This document shows, piece after piece, positions 1 to 13,694 of a stretch of DNA of 64,000 nt; positions within the stretch are counted from its first letter, which is position 1, and each line of letters begins with the position of its first letter. The stretch is from Unio delphinus. Taxonomy: Eukaryota > Mollusca > Bivalvia > Unionida > Unionidae. The stretch spans positions 1,390,001 to 1,454,000 of the forward strand of contig JAQISU010000251.1 of the NCBI GenBank assembly GCA_029339505.1, written 5' to 3'. The notes beneath the pieces were generated by a model. The model saw only the letters and a program-made list of their open reading frames with translations, was not told where the DNA came from and did no database searches. Position numbers and translations under genes: made by a program.

Positions 1-1557
1 AATATTTTTTTTTTATATGCTTTGCATAATACTTTCCTATGCTCTATAGCTCTAAGGCTCTTTCAGATTAAGAGATGAAAACTGGTATACTTGCACATGA
101 ATCACTTAGTTGTGTATCGTGAATTATAATGCATATTCTGTTTACACTTTCTTTTGGTTGGACATAAATACAAATGGTGCAAATCTAACATCCAGTATGG
201 TAATCATGGCAGTCATCTTGAAAATGTTTTTTCTGCTCCAGAATGCAAAATCATCGTAACATCGGGTTTTCACTATCAGGCTTGTTATGTTGTGTAGTTT
301 TTGTTCTAAATGAAAATGGTTCTGTTCTGAGGTTTAGAATGGCAGTCATCTTGAAAATGATGTTACTACTCTTCCTGAATTGTTATATTACCAATTTTTA
401 GGGAAATAGTTTTTAAAATATCTAGTTGGTCCTAAATGAAAATAGTGTTGGTCAGACATCTTATATGTATCCATCTTGAAAACCTAGTTTGTATTGTCCA
501 ACATGGCCACTGTAGCAGCCATCTCGAAAATCACAAATACATCTACCAGATGATGTAAAGGCCAGAAGAATATTCTCATGTGATTGATTTCCAACTTTTG
601 CTGGATATGCCAGGAATTTTTCTTTAGTAAAGAAATGCCATTCATTTTGCCTTACCCTTTTTTCAGAGCTTCATGGTATTTGCATATTGCAAGCTATTTT
701 TCCAAATGGTGTTTCTCTTTAGGAGAGTGGTTTTATACTTAAAATGTGCACCCATATAATGAAATGCCCTCAAAAGTGTTACCAAGGTAGAAGTTAGATG
801 CTCATGCATTTTTGCCTGATTTACCTAAAAGAGTCTCTTGATGTAAAAACCAGCAGGTAATGTATTCAACTTGGAAAGGAATTAGGATCATAAGGTATAC
901 ATGTATTTATCAAACAATGCTTCCCAATAATATAATGATTAAACCCTCCACACCACACCACAAAAATGTGTGACTCCTTGTTGTTGTACTGTGCAAGCCT
1001 TTAAAGAACATTCTGTATATGTTAAGGCAGGGGAAGGAAGTATATATAATCTTTGAAAGTTATTTCCCTTCTCATAAGTAATGTGTTTAAACTTGATATT
1101 GCTTATTTGACAGGAAAGAAGAATGATTTTTCCAGTAAGGAGAGATTTTTGAGTTTGCATATAATAATTACTGCCACTAATGATAGCAATTTTTTTCTTC
1201 ACTGAAATTCAAATTTTGTTTGTGGGTAAATGTTGGGTGTTCTAATGAGTGTAGACTGTATTTATTAGAATGTTATTAGATTAATGTTAGAGTTATTTAT
1301 AACAACCTTTTTGAATTCAACTTGTCTTTGAAATATGCTTGGATTTAAGACTTTACTGATATAAATCTATTATATGGTTGTTTTTGCTGTCACACTTTAA
1401 CACTATTATAGATGTTACAGTATTGTTTGTCAGTTTATTTCCATAAGTATAAATTCTTTCATTCACCTGTGAGATGCTGCATAAAAGAGGAAAATATGAT
1501 GAGGGGCTGTCATTTTCTAAACTTAAGGAAACCATAAAACTCACTTTTTGTTTAAAG
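1..1557. other. Intron upstream of first visible exon
   Basis: This is intron sequence of the perlecan gene. Positions 150-540 hold a degenerate repeat with the phrases GCCATCTTGAAAA and CCTAAATGAAAATGG, also seen at 2080-2430, 34740-35520 and 46975-47360. The rest is AT-rich with no recognisable feature. Confidence 0.6.
150..540. repeat. Dispersed 'ATGGC-GCCATCTTGAAAA' repeat, copy A
   Basis: About three imperfect units of roughly 150 bp are recognisable. Each has AAATGAAAATGGT-type sequence, then a GTCATCTTGAAAATG box, then a T-rich segment with TTTTCACT and GTCCTAAATG. No coding potential is seen. Confidence 0.55.
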
Positions 1558-1737
1558 CAATTCTGAACCCCCAAATCCGATGGCGTCGTCGTGAGGGACC
1601 TCTGCCACCAGGACACAGTTTGAGAGGAGGAATTTTGTCAATTCCACAATTAACTGTAGAATATGGTGGAGAATACATCTGTTCCACATCCTCACCAGAA
1701 GGAAGCTACCAAGCATCAGTGTTTATCATTGTTACAG
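1558..1737 (+). CDS. HSPG2: Perlecan exon 1 of window: second half of an Ig domain
   Basis: This exon is 180 nt, phase 1 to phase 1. It carries the Trp of strand C (IRWRR) and the strand F motif GGEYICS, so it is the C-terminal half of an Ig domain whose first half lies in an exon left of the window. The acceptor follows TTTAAAG and the donor is GTAAGC. The usual strand E-F aspartate (DxGxYxC) is replaced by YGGEY. Confidence 0.88.
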
Positions 1738-4700
1738 GTAAGCAAAAATCTAAAATTTAGGATATTGAAGTCATGTAATTATGAATTAGAGAATATTTAG
1801 TTTGTATCTACAGTTCCAAATTGATCTTTACCAGCAAAATGTATTAGAAGTTTGAGAACATGATTATAGTAGTGTCAGTAATGTTTTTTTTCAGGCAGGT
1901 TGATAACTGCCTTGGCTAAATCTGTATCAGAAAAAGTAGCAGGAGTGATTGCACACAGTCTGAGTGAATGAAAATTTATATTGAACATAGATGATATTAA
2001 TTAGTAATTAAAACACCTAAACAAAACTTTTCTGACTTTACACAGTGACATGAAGGAAACGCAAACCATGCTATGATTTTGACAAGCAATTAGGCTGCAG
2101 GATGTCCATCTTGAAGACCTTGTTTCTGTTAAATCTCCTAAATGAATGTCCAGTGAATATTGGGTTTTTCACTGAAATGTTTGTTATGATGTCTAGTTAA
2201 TCCTCAATCATAATGTTGCTGATTTTACATCCAGAATGATTGTTATGATATCCTTGTTGAAAACCTTGTTATTGCTACTTCTCCTAAGTGGAAAGTTTAG
2301 GATGATATAGTCAGTAATGTGTTTAATGCATTGTTGAAGCCAGCCACCAACCATCCTACCTTGATAAGCATGGTGCAGATTAAACATCAAGCATGATGGC
2401 TACAGTGGGCATCTAACAAATCTTGTTATGACTGCATCTCTTGAAAGGATATCAACATGTTTTTTCACAGTTGTAATAAACTAAATTCCATTGTAATCTC
2501 CCAAGTAATATTTTAAAGTAGGCAACTCAATTACTTAAGTATTATGTAGCACGTTCTTGATTTAACATATGTGGCACTATAGAGACCATCTTGGTCTGAC
2601 TTCCATATATATGTGTTTAATGTATATAAATGATGTACACAAGAATGGAATCCAGTCAAGCCCATTAAACGGATTCATTCAAGGTTAGTTAGACAAAGGT
2701 CTGCTGTGCTGAGATAGCTGACAGCGGTCATTCACTTTACAAGTGATCAGTGTTGAGAGTAGACAGTTTTTGTTTCTGTATTATATACTCTTCTTGGTCC
2801 AAGAGTAGAATGCTATTAGAAATTGACAGTCTCTCAGGACTCATTCATAAGCTATACTGGGAATATGTATAGTTTTCAATTTCTACGCTAGAATTTTGAT
2901 TCACCTGCATTACAATACAACAACAATTTACAAGTTGCCTGATTCTTTTATTAAGTGGATGTTGTGTAGCACCAGTCTACTTCACAACCCTATTGTTCAG
3001 CGTGCAATTGCTAGTCAACATATCTTCATTAAAGGGATTGTGTTTTACTTTGTGAACACAGTGACTCGTACAAAAAATGGATTATAGCCAGACATCGTAT
3101 TTATTTGCATTTCAAGTTGATAGCGCTCTGAGATTGTTTTTAAGGTCAGAAGTCTTGGTTGTTAGCTCAACTGGCTTGTTTTAGTATGAGAACACCAAAG
3201 ATATGAGAGGTACAAAGGCTGTGACAAAGATGTTGTACTGCTCTTGAAGATGTCTAGTAAACAAGCTAATTCGATCATGTTAGAAAATAGCTTTGTTTCA
3301 AAATTTGTATTTTTTGAAGTTTCTCTAGAATATCAGAGAATTTTATTACCAATCAGTTAAAAAGAATAAAGGAGCAAAATAAACTGCTTTATCATCATGG
3401 ATTCCTGGAAGTTTTGGCAAGTAGCACATCAGTCCCTTTGAGGGACTTATCTTGAATTGAATTTATAATTGTGCTTGGCTGTTTCTTTCGCTTATAGCTA
3501 AGCAATATCTAATGAGAAACGTTGGCCTTGATCCAAATAAAAGTGGTCTTTTTTATGTAGTATTGCATAATTCATTATTTATATTTTATTATATTAAAAT
3601 GTATGTCACATTCTTGAAGGTGGAGCAATTAGTGCCATCCTTGTCCATCACTTAGCTCATCTTATTCATTTTTGATTTGACTTGTAAACATATTTTTAGT
3701 TTCTCCACGTCTGACTGTGTCACCATCACGACTTGTGGCTCGTGCTGGAGAAAACATCATTTTGAGATGCAGTCCTACAGGCAGTGGACCTTTCAACATC
3801 GAATGGTCAAAAGTTAATGGTGTTTTGTCTCCCCGAGCCTCAGAGAATGAAGGTGTTCTGGAAATTCAACAAGTAACAGCAGCAGATGCTGGCCGTTACA
3901 GGTGTGTTGCAACAAGTGCCTCTGGTAGTTCAGAAGGATATGCCGTAGTGGAAATAACAGGTAATCTTTATCTTGTCCATCAACCCATCTATACATCTAT
4001 ATACACTGTTTAGTTCTCTCTACTGTATTTTCTCACCTATATGTCAATGGTTATTGACGTTGAAGTCTAGGCTTCATCTTATACTCCAAGTTGACTTGCA
4101 TATGGATTATGTCATTGAAGTTACTTCAAGTACTGGTAATACAATGATTATGAGATGTTGTAAAGAGTCTCTTAAAAAATTAAACCCAATTATATACATA
4201 CGTCTGTTATTAACTTTAGAATTCTGTTAAGTGATTTTTAACAATTATTAGCATCGTTCTTCCAGGAAAGTAACTTTTTATTTTAAAATATACATAGCTG
4301 AAATTGAAAGTTTACACATTCTTTTTGGTACAGAGTTGTATACATTCAGTGTATCAAGACTCTAAGGAGAATTATTTCACTTCTGTTTTGGGTTCATTGT
4401 TCCACAAGATGTTGTCAGAATGGTAAATTTGGCTAACAAGACATGACTACTGATCACCACCATAAATCAGCCAGAATAATTTGTTCCAAGAGTGTCCAGT
4501 TTTAACACAAATCAGCACATAAAGCAACTTGTAAGTAGGGTAAATAATGTTCCTTAAAATAAATAATATTCCAGATGCATCTTTCCTCCAATCATTGTCC
4601 TTAAAATAAATGGAATATGCCTGCTGTATCGTTCTACATGTTCATTAGAGGTGACTATCTTGGCATGGTGGCTTGGTGGCTAATGTATCAGGCCTTGTGA

Positions 4701-7700
4701 GCAGAGGGTGTGGATTTGAGTTTTTATTAATGGACCAGCATGTGTTGGCCTTCATGTTGTGCCCATGGGAAAGGTAATTTACTTCAGTTGCACTAAATGA
4801 CCTGCTTGTATTGGTTTGCCATAACACCGATCCAGGATCTGATTTCAACAACAGAATTCATGTTTAGAATCCAGTAATGTTATTTAACTTCATTTAAGTT
4901 TGATTTCAAATTGACCAATCAGATGTTTTAAGACTTTGTAGGTGAAATTGAAACCAGACCTACATGTCACCAAAAGAACTGAAGTCTAAACTTCAGAACA
5001 AGTTTCAAATTGAATGATATCATTGAATGAAATATAATTCTTTCAATCAGCCAATTAAATGTCATTAAGTTGAGTTTTAACTTTCTGTTCTAATTTTGGT
5101 AAAATTAGGACCAGAACAATTAAAATATGTGAGCAATTTCAGTTGCAATGAAATTGTAATGTTTGTGGAGGCTGGTGGCAGGTTTCGATGGGAACTGAAA
5201 TGCATCACACATAGACACAGGAGTTGATATGTTGTAGGTTAGAGCTAACTGAAATGTATCCACACAAACAGACACAGGAATTGATATGTTGTGGGTTAGA
5301 ACTAACTGATCTCTCTTTTGTTCTTGCAGTGCCACCAACTGTAAGAGCAGTTAATCGAGAATACAGTGTGCAGCAGAATGCAGTGGTGGAACTTAGATGT
5401 GATTTTACTGGTTCCCCTGAGCCATCTGTACGATGGGATCATGAATCTGGGGAATTACCACTACAACACAGAGTCCAGGATGGTGTGCTGACGTAAGTTA
5501 TCATTTTTGAACTATTATATGTATATATGTGCTCCTTCAGTGGCATCCTCTCAGCTATTGTGCATGCTCACCTCATTAAAAGCATCCTCCCAAATAGTAT
5601 GCCCCTGGCCACCTAAGGAGAAGCATCCTGTCACTCCTTGTCAATTAAGTAGAGGTATCCTACCAATTAGTATGTCCCTTATCACCTGATTAGAGGTATC
5701 CTCCCAATTATTATGCTCCTCACCACCTAAGTAGAGTGTATTATGCCCCTTGCCACCTAAGTAGAGGCATCCTGTCATTCCTTGTCACTTATGTAGTGGT
5801 ATCCTCCCAGTTATTATGTCCCTCGTCACCTAAGTCCCCCCAAATATTATTCCCCATGCCACCTAAGGTGCGGCATCCTCCCAATTATTATTGCCCATGC
5901 CACCTAAATAGAGGTATCCTCCCATTTATTATGTCCTTGTCAACTAATTAGAGGCATCCTCACAATTATTATTTCCCAGGCCACCAAAGTAGAGGTATCC
6001 TCCCAATTATTATTCCCCTTGTCACCTAAATAGAGTTATCCTCCCAATTATTATACTCCTTGCCACCTAAGTGGAGGGACTTCCTCCCCCCCCCCCCATA
6101 CTTTTCTTTGTAATAATTCTTCTTTAGGGATTAATTTTTAACAATATGTAGTGCAGAAAAATGCATGCTACTTGTACATATTTATTGGAGTTTGCCTGTT
6201 TGGCCTCCTTAATTATGTAAAAACATTAGATTCTTTTTATAACACAATGTTCCATATGTCAGATGTGACCATCCCTAAGTGTTTTTTTTTAACCACTGTT
6301 TTCTGGTTTTGTTTTATTTATATATAGTACAGATTCTTTCTTACAAATTTTACATATACATGATATTTCTCCTTTCAGAATCTACAATGTCCAGTCAAAA
6401 GACTCAGGGAGGTACATCTGTACTGCTACAAATGCAGCTGGAACTGCGAGGGACTATGTCTTTCTCACAGTGTCAAGTAAGTGTTTCCAGTAATTTCTTG
6501 ATCTGAATCCTAAAGCGAAACATTTGACACAGCTACAACTTGAATCAAATCAGTCTAATAGTCTTGCAATTAAAATATCTCTCTTCTTAATCTTAAGCAC
6601 TTGCACAAATCAACTGCAAAATGTATAGCAATGTGCATGTATATTTATTGGAAGTTTTATTATATGTTTTAAGTGAAGTATTAACCTGTAATTAATATAA
6701 TCATTCTTTCTTTTAAAAATATTGTGTACATGTAAAAAATGGTATAGCAATGCGCATGCATATTCATTGGAAGTTTTAGTATATGTTTTAAATGAAGTAT
6801 TTGAGTTGCATTGACCTGTAATTAATATAATAATTATTCTTTCTTTTAAAAATATTGTGTACATGTATAAAATGTTATATATCCCTTATGTTATACATCC
6901 TCATGTAAGATTTCCTAATAGTTTTGCTAAAATGAGTTGTATGGTCTAAAAGATAAAGCATTATTTATTATTATAAAAATTATAATATATCAATTTTTTC
7001 TTTTAATTCATTCTTCGGTATTAATCTACTGTTTTAATTGTTTGTTTTTTTTTTTGTATTAACTTTTTGTCATTTCTGTCCCAAAGGTGGTCCAGTTATT
7101 AATGGTGGAGAGACCCGTATTGACACTCAAATTGTGAATGTAGGAGATAGGGTGGAAATGGAATGTATTGTTGCTGGTAAGCTCATACTGCCGTGTTAAT
7201 TGGAAGATCATATCCTCATAAATGGTGTTTTTTTTTGCAGATAGTGGATATTTCAGTTTCTGGCGTTTTTATTTTTGTACATTTTCACAGAATTTTCATT
7301 TCTCTGCAATATTTTGTTTGACTTCTAAGATTATTAAAAGGAAATTAAAATTGGAGATCCTATGTCAAAATGTTACTTGCCATATAAATTTGATACTACC
7401 AATGATAAAATAACACCTTAAAGTACACTTCTATATTTCCTTGTTAAAGTTTTGTGGTGTAATGTATTCAGTAACTTCCATAAAACTCCTGTAGCAATGG
7501 ATAAACCTGGAAATGATTTTGTTTTTAAATTTGAAAACATGCAGAAATATCAATCAAACTAATAAACTAGAATAATTGTGTGTTACTGTTACGTGCTTAG
7601 GCTCGAATAAACAGTAACATAGAAAGAGTGAGAATAACAAGCTTGTAAAAACTTAATAAACAATTTATTGAGCACAAATATTTTCCAGAAAAGAAAAATA

Positions 7701-10700
7701 AACTTATGGTTTTAAGAATCATTTCCAAAATTAATCAAAAATAATTCAAAATATTATTCACTAGAGAAATTGCAAAAGTCCTGGTAATAAAATGTCCAAA
7801 TAATTAAAAGTTTGAATCCCAGCGAAGTATCCAAGATGGAAGACGATGTCACTTGATGAAGTCAGTTCTTGGTAATAAAATTCTATGAGCACAATTCTTT
7901 TCCAGATAAAAAATAAAATATTTCCTCTTGATCCAAACGAATTGAAATAATTTCCAATACAAGGTAATTTAAAATAACTCAAAACAACACACAACTTAGT
8001 ATTCTAACAGCCCAAATTCTACTCAATAGTTCGCTCCAGAACATAATTTATATACCTGTTTTTACTTAAATAAGAAAGGGGTCACGTGATCTTCTAAAAT
8101 CATTTAGAACAAGTTTACGTTCAAAAACTCGGGTACCCACCGTATGACCCAACTAAAAATAGAAAGATACTTATAGAAAGCTCCATAATGTCCTTGGAAC
8201 CAACCAATCATTTTAAAAGCTTGTTTACAACTCTGAAGCCAGGTCAGAAATGAGGTCAACACCTGGTGTTTATTTTGTAAAGTACAGGTCATCTCCCAAT
8301 GAATAAATCTTAAACATAAAATGTCAAATTTGAATCTGACAAACAAACAATAAAAATAAATATAAATGACATATCAAATATCCGTAACAGTTACACCAAA
8401 TAATAAATTATCATTGGACTATAATGGCTAGTAAATTGATATCGGGCTATAATTGCTTGCAACCAGCAAATGTTTCTGTCCTCTGCTAATCTAATACCAA
8501 TGCCAGTTTGTTCATTTTGTACTGGTAAATTAAAATGAAGTCCATGTGATCTTTTATGCAATGGGGAAAAACATGAAAACCCTGCATTATGTATGGAATA
8601 CCAGTCATTCCATTGTGAATAAGACCTCTTAGATGGAGAATTAGCAATTTTTTTAAAAAATTTGTAAATATGTAGTTATGGTAAAGTTTATTGGTAATGG
8701 TGATCATTGTAAGGAAAAGGACATCATTTTAAATTGTTAGTGTTAAAATGAAATACACCACTCTCTCGATAACTTGAGCTCTGACAACTTGCAAACCTGT
8801 TTATAATACAGGTCACCTATGGATCCCATTTTTTAAACCAGAAAATACAAAAACATTATCCCTTATTCTTAAAACTTGAAGAAAATCACAATCAAAATTG
8901 GTTACTGAAACATTGATATCTTGCTTGTTTTATAGTCAGAAACATTAGAGAGGACCTCAAAAGTTTAACCAACATTTTAAAATTATCAACTTTTAATAAG
9001 TCATGTAAGTGGTTAAGTTGTTTTCTACAATCGATATTCTTAGTACATTGCAATTAAAGATATTCCAGGAAATTTCAATCAATGAAAATGTATTTGATGC
9101 CAAGTGTATGCAGTACATTAATACTTAAATACCAATTAAATAAGTGAAATTTGTGTTTTAATTATCTATTCCTCTTAAATGCGTCATAAAGGCAATGTGT
9201 GTTTAGACATAAAATGTGTCATTCTACTGTAACAGCTATGGCTGAAAAAGCGTTTCTCTAAGAATCTAATTAAGTGCCAACTGTGTTTTGATAACTGACT
9301 TGCAGAAGTATTTGTTGTAGTGTTGCACTGAATTAAAAGCTGGCCTCCTTTGTATTATCACTTTAATTATGTCTTTTGAATCAAATAAAAGAGGTGGAAC
9401 AAAAGAAAAGATAAAAGGTATGCAAATCTAGCTGCCAAACTCGTTTGTCGAATGAACTCACTTTATGGATTAATCGAACACTGTTCAAAATATTATAGTT
9501 ATGCAACATAAATTACCTTAAATTAACCAACTTGTACATAACTGTGATCAAAGATAGCAAGGCAACCAAGCTAGAAGAGTACTGCGCAAAAAAAAAAAAA
9601 AGAGCATGGTTTCACAGATTTAGACCAATATGGACAAGTAAGTTTCAGAGAATTCCTGAATTGGCACTAAGAGATATTTACAAGGATGATAAGAAGTTTC
9701 ACTGTTACTTCCAATGAAATTGCAACATCAATAAAAAAAAATATCACTTGTTTTTTAAATAAAAAAGGAATCTTTTTAGGTTTTAGGTGGTGTATCAACA
9801 GTTAGTCTAGTTCCCTGCTAACATACTTTTAATATGGCAGAATACTATTAACTCATTCGGCCCCATAATGCCATTGTGCGTAATCCAGTTTCTGCATTCA
9901 ACAGCCGAAGTTTCTCAACTGCATTCATTGGCCGGTCCTGCAGACCTGCGGTCCGAATGTGTGGTCGAGGGAGAGTCTCTGATTGGTTACAAATGGGGCT
10001 TTTCCAAGAATCAGACCCACATGTAACCAATCAGAAAGGAGTTTACTTTCATTTGGGCAAACTTTAAATGTTCAGAAACCAAGGATTACTACTTGAGAGC
10101 AGTTTCAGTACACGTGTTCTGTTCTTGAAAAATCGTAAAATGATTGCGAAAGCACGAGTGATTTTTGATGGCAGTGAGGGCAAAAATGAGGAGTTCCTCG
10201 GGTTGGATCTCGAAAATAATGAGTAAGTAGAGGAAAGATATGTTCGACAGTTGGATAATTTGTGAGATTTCAAATGGGACATTGAAGATTCTGAGATTGA
10301 ATCGTCAGAAGAAGAGGATGCTGATGGCGAAAATGAAAGAATTTCTGCTGATTTAGCTGATTGGAGCGATTGTCTTCTGCCTGTCCAAATCAATGATGGA
10401 CCTAAAACAAACATTGACATGGAAAAAGAAATCTAGTTTTTTCACGTATTATTATTATCAGAGAAACTGTACACAGACATTGCAAATAAAACCAATCCAT
10501 ATGCCCAAAAATGCATATTGTATTATTGGTATCACCGAACAAAGCGTGGTATCCAACCTGCAAAATGTGTTTATTGAATAAAGTTCTATCTGAACCAAAA
10601 CTGGATGTGAACATTGCCAAGTAAATTTATGTACAAATTGTTTCAAACCATATCACATTAAATTTTCCTAGTTTATGTTAATGGAATTAAGTGCTGATGT

Positions 10701-13663
10701 GATATTTCTAACAATGTTGCACATAATTTTGTAAATACTGTTTAAATAAATTGTGAAAAACTTGGACAAATAGAAACAAAATATATCAATGTTGTAGACA
10801 AATTCATTTGGATTAATTGGTGAAAATTTCATGGATTAATACTGGATACAAGAAGAGAAATTAAAGTAAGTGTGAAGGCATGTGCATGATTTTTACAAAA
10901 TTTTCCAAACAGTTAAAACACTCTGGGGCACAAGCAGCTAGACACAGCTTAGTGTGACTAGGGCACAGTAGCAGTCTTACTGATAAGTTTGTTGGGGCTG
11001 AATGAGTTAAATATAACTCCGAGAATCAAACTAATGAACAAAACAAAAAGTTATACATTATACACAGATATTTTGCATACACATGATGGTTGTTGAAACC
11101 AGTTAGAATGATCTTTCACATCTTAGAAATTTGAAAATAAATGTTATTTATACAGAATAATTAACGGCTTCATTGGAAAAAGTGTGTTATTAACAAATAT
11201 TATCTGGGTGATTGTTAAACAAGTATTCAGTCATTAAACATCCCAGTCCCTTAATCCCACCTACCCCACCCCTTTTGTGGTTTACTTAATATATGAGTGG
11301 AGTTTTTCAATTTTTAGAGGTTCTTCAGTAACACGCACCCTTGCTTATAGTGCGGTAAATGTTTGTGGACCACATTGTGTGCGGGTTATCAGGGGAGAGG
11401 TGTAATGCTGATTATGATGGAATTGGAGATGATAATGCTGATGATAATTCAGAATTATCATTATGAAGATGATGATGATGATAATGACTAATCACTCAAA
11501 AAATGGAGAGAAATTATTGTTCTTATCATTACATATAGGAACACCACTACCAACAATCCGTTGGAGCAGAGATGATGGACCACTGCCAGCATCTGCCATT
11601 CGTGGAGATGGAATTTTGATCATCCCAGATGCAAGACTGGAGGATGCAGGAACATATACCTGTACAGCCATCAATCAGGCTGGATCTGTACAATCCAAGG
11701 TGGTGCTATATGTTAGAGGTAAGTTGAACATGATTATTAAACTACCATCTCTTCTCTAGACACTTTGAAAGGGACAGCACACAAGTTCTATTGAAGAATA
11801 AAAAACAAGACAAGAATTTTCATTATTAATTTTAATAACCCTTTTAAATGTTATTGTTCCATACAGTGCAAGAACTGCTTATTCTTTTCATTTTATTGAC
11901 AATATTTTAAACAGTAATATATGATATACTTCTCTGACACGTGTGAATAAGTAATATATATTTCCTTTGCTTGCCCATTTGAGATGCTACAAATCTAGAT
12001 ATAGAATTCTCCACTAAAAGTTAGCAAAAGCTTACATCCTTGTCATAAAACTAAGATAATTAATAATTTTTGTTCTCATTGCCAAATTTCAGCCCGGCCA
12101 TTGATCTCTGTCCCTCAGAACTCCATGACAGCAGCTTTAGGAGATAGTGCTTCAATTGGATGTGAGGCCTCAGGATACCCAAGCCCACAAATTACCTGGT
12201 ATAGAAAGAATGGACAGATGCCATCGTAAGTAGAAAAGCGTTTGTATAGCCAGAATTCTCTGTACGTTCAGTTAAAGCCTATATGCACACAGATTTTGTA
12301 ACCATTTCTGCAGAAATTTTTAATAAGAATACATATTTCTCTGTAAAAAAAAGTTTGATACAATGGAATCTCTATGAAAGGCTAATCTTATCAAAAAGTA
12401 CTCTACATAAAAACAAAATGTGTGAATTTAGGCATTTGGATAGCAGTGATGCACATTGACTCCCACACATTATTTTTAAAATTGTGATAATGTACTCGGT
12501 ACAGTGTTTCTGCTTTTCTGCCATCAAATATAGTCTTAGTTACTTTAAAATAGAGAAACATTTGTAATAATGTATCTAGTAAAAATGCTCAAAATATTTA
12601 GACTAACATTTACAGAAGGCATATTGTTATAGAGGCCTTTCAATATTGGACAAATGATGCTGATGATAAAAGAATAGAGACACATTGAAACAGTTGTTTT
12701 CAGAACATTTAACATTAGCAGCATTTGAATAAATTTCTCCATTAGACTGGCCCAGATTTCTTGGTCAACTGATGGCCATTAAATATATACCAGTAAGGTC
12801 AGTAATAACAGATCCACTTGTGAATTTTGTAATTTCTTGAATTATTCGGCAACACAAATGCTCAAAGTATGTAAAGATGGCATTTACTTTGAAAAATTTA
12901 GAAACTGTATATAACTTATTCAAATCAATGGTCATTCGGTTATGATGAACTGATCTTCAATTTTTAGACTTAAACTGTAACTCATTGGCATCTTCAGTTA
13001 AAGATAAATGGACCCATATTCTTAATATGTTTTGTGAAAAGGCCCAAATTCTTGTCTATACTGTGAGAAAAAGAAAAAGAAACACACTTCATGTGTACTG
13101 TGAAAAAGGTGTACAGTGTGAAAAAGGGCCCATATTCATGTGTACTGTGAGAAAGGTGTACAGTGTGAAAAAGGTGTACAGTGTGAAAAAGGGCCCATAT
13201 TCATGTGTACTGTGAGAAAGGTTCACAGTGTGAGAAAGGTGTACAGTGTGAAAAAGGTGCACAGTGTGAAAAAGGTGTACAGTGTGAAAAAGGGCCCATA
13301 TTCATGTGTACTGTGAGAAAGGATCATATGCTTTTTGTGTACACCTTTCCTGTAAAATCTCGTGCCCTGATAACTCACGAGCAAGCTTTAAACATGGTGT
13401 CAGGCATGGATCCAGTTTTTTTTCTAGATACTTTTTTTTGTAAAACGCAAAGCAAGACCCCTTTATATAGAATATTAAGAAATCACAAAGTTGGTAAATG
13501 AAACCTGGATACATAACTTGTTTTATTGTCAAAAATGGTCGTTATTTTTATGGTAGAATAGTGTTCATTGAAAAATTCTGGTTAATGCTAACAGGTGGCA
13601 ACATTGAAAGAAACCTTAACAGCAAAAGCTCTTGTTGTGACTGTTGTTTCTTAACATTATTAA

Positions 13664-13694
<31 letters not shown>

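Larger units (their letters stand above)
8757..11405. mobile_element. Tigger/pogo-like nonautonomous element, interrupted
   Basis: The left end (CTCTCGATAACTTG, GACAACTTGCAAACCTG, ATGGATCCCATTTTTT) matches the start of the copy at 41443. The right end (GCACCCTTGCTTATAGTGCGG, then TGTGCGGGTTATCAGGGG) matches its end. Without the 1163-bp piggyBac insert it would be about 1.5 kb. CTCGATAACTCG-type ends are typical of Tigger-like elements. Confidence 0.6.
7177..11538. other. Intron between exons 5 and 6, transposon-rich
   Basis: It holds an ~815-bp element with short inverted ends (7581-8395), then a Tigger-like element (8757-11405) with a piggyBac-like element nested inside it (9848-11010). Confidence 0.7.

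Noticed and set aside
4030..4230. Extra exon after exon 2
   Set aside because: The open frame has no acceptor with matching phase and no Ig or other domain features.
5507..5951. Two + strand ORFs rich in PCHLSRGIL motifs
   Set aside because: They are frames of the 42-bp minisatellite in the exon 3/4 intron.
13005..13501. Cys-containing repeat protein (KGVQCE units)
   Set aside because: Looks like a small secreted Cys-repeat protein at first, but it is the 18-bp minisatellite running into a Tigger-like fragment.
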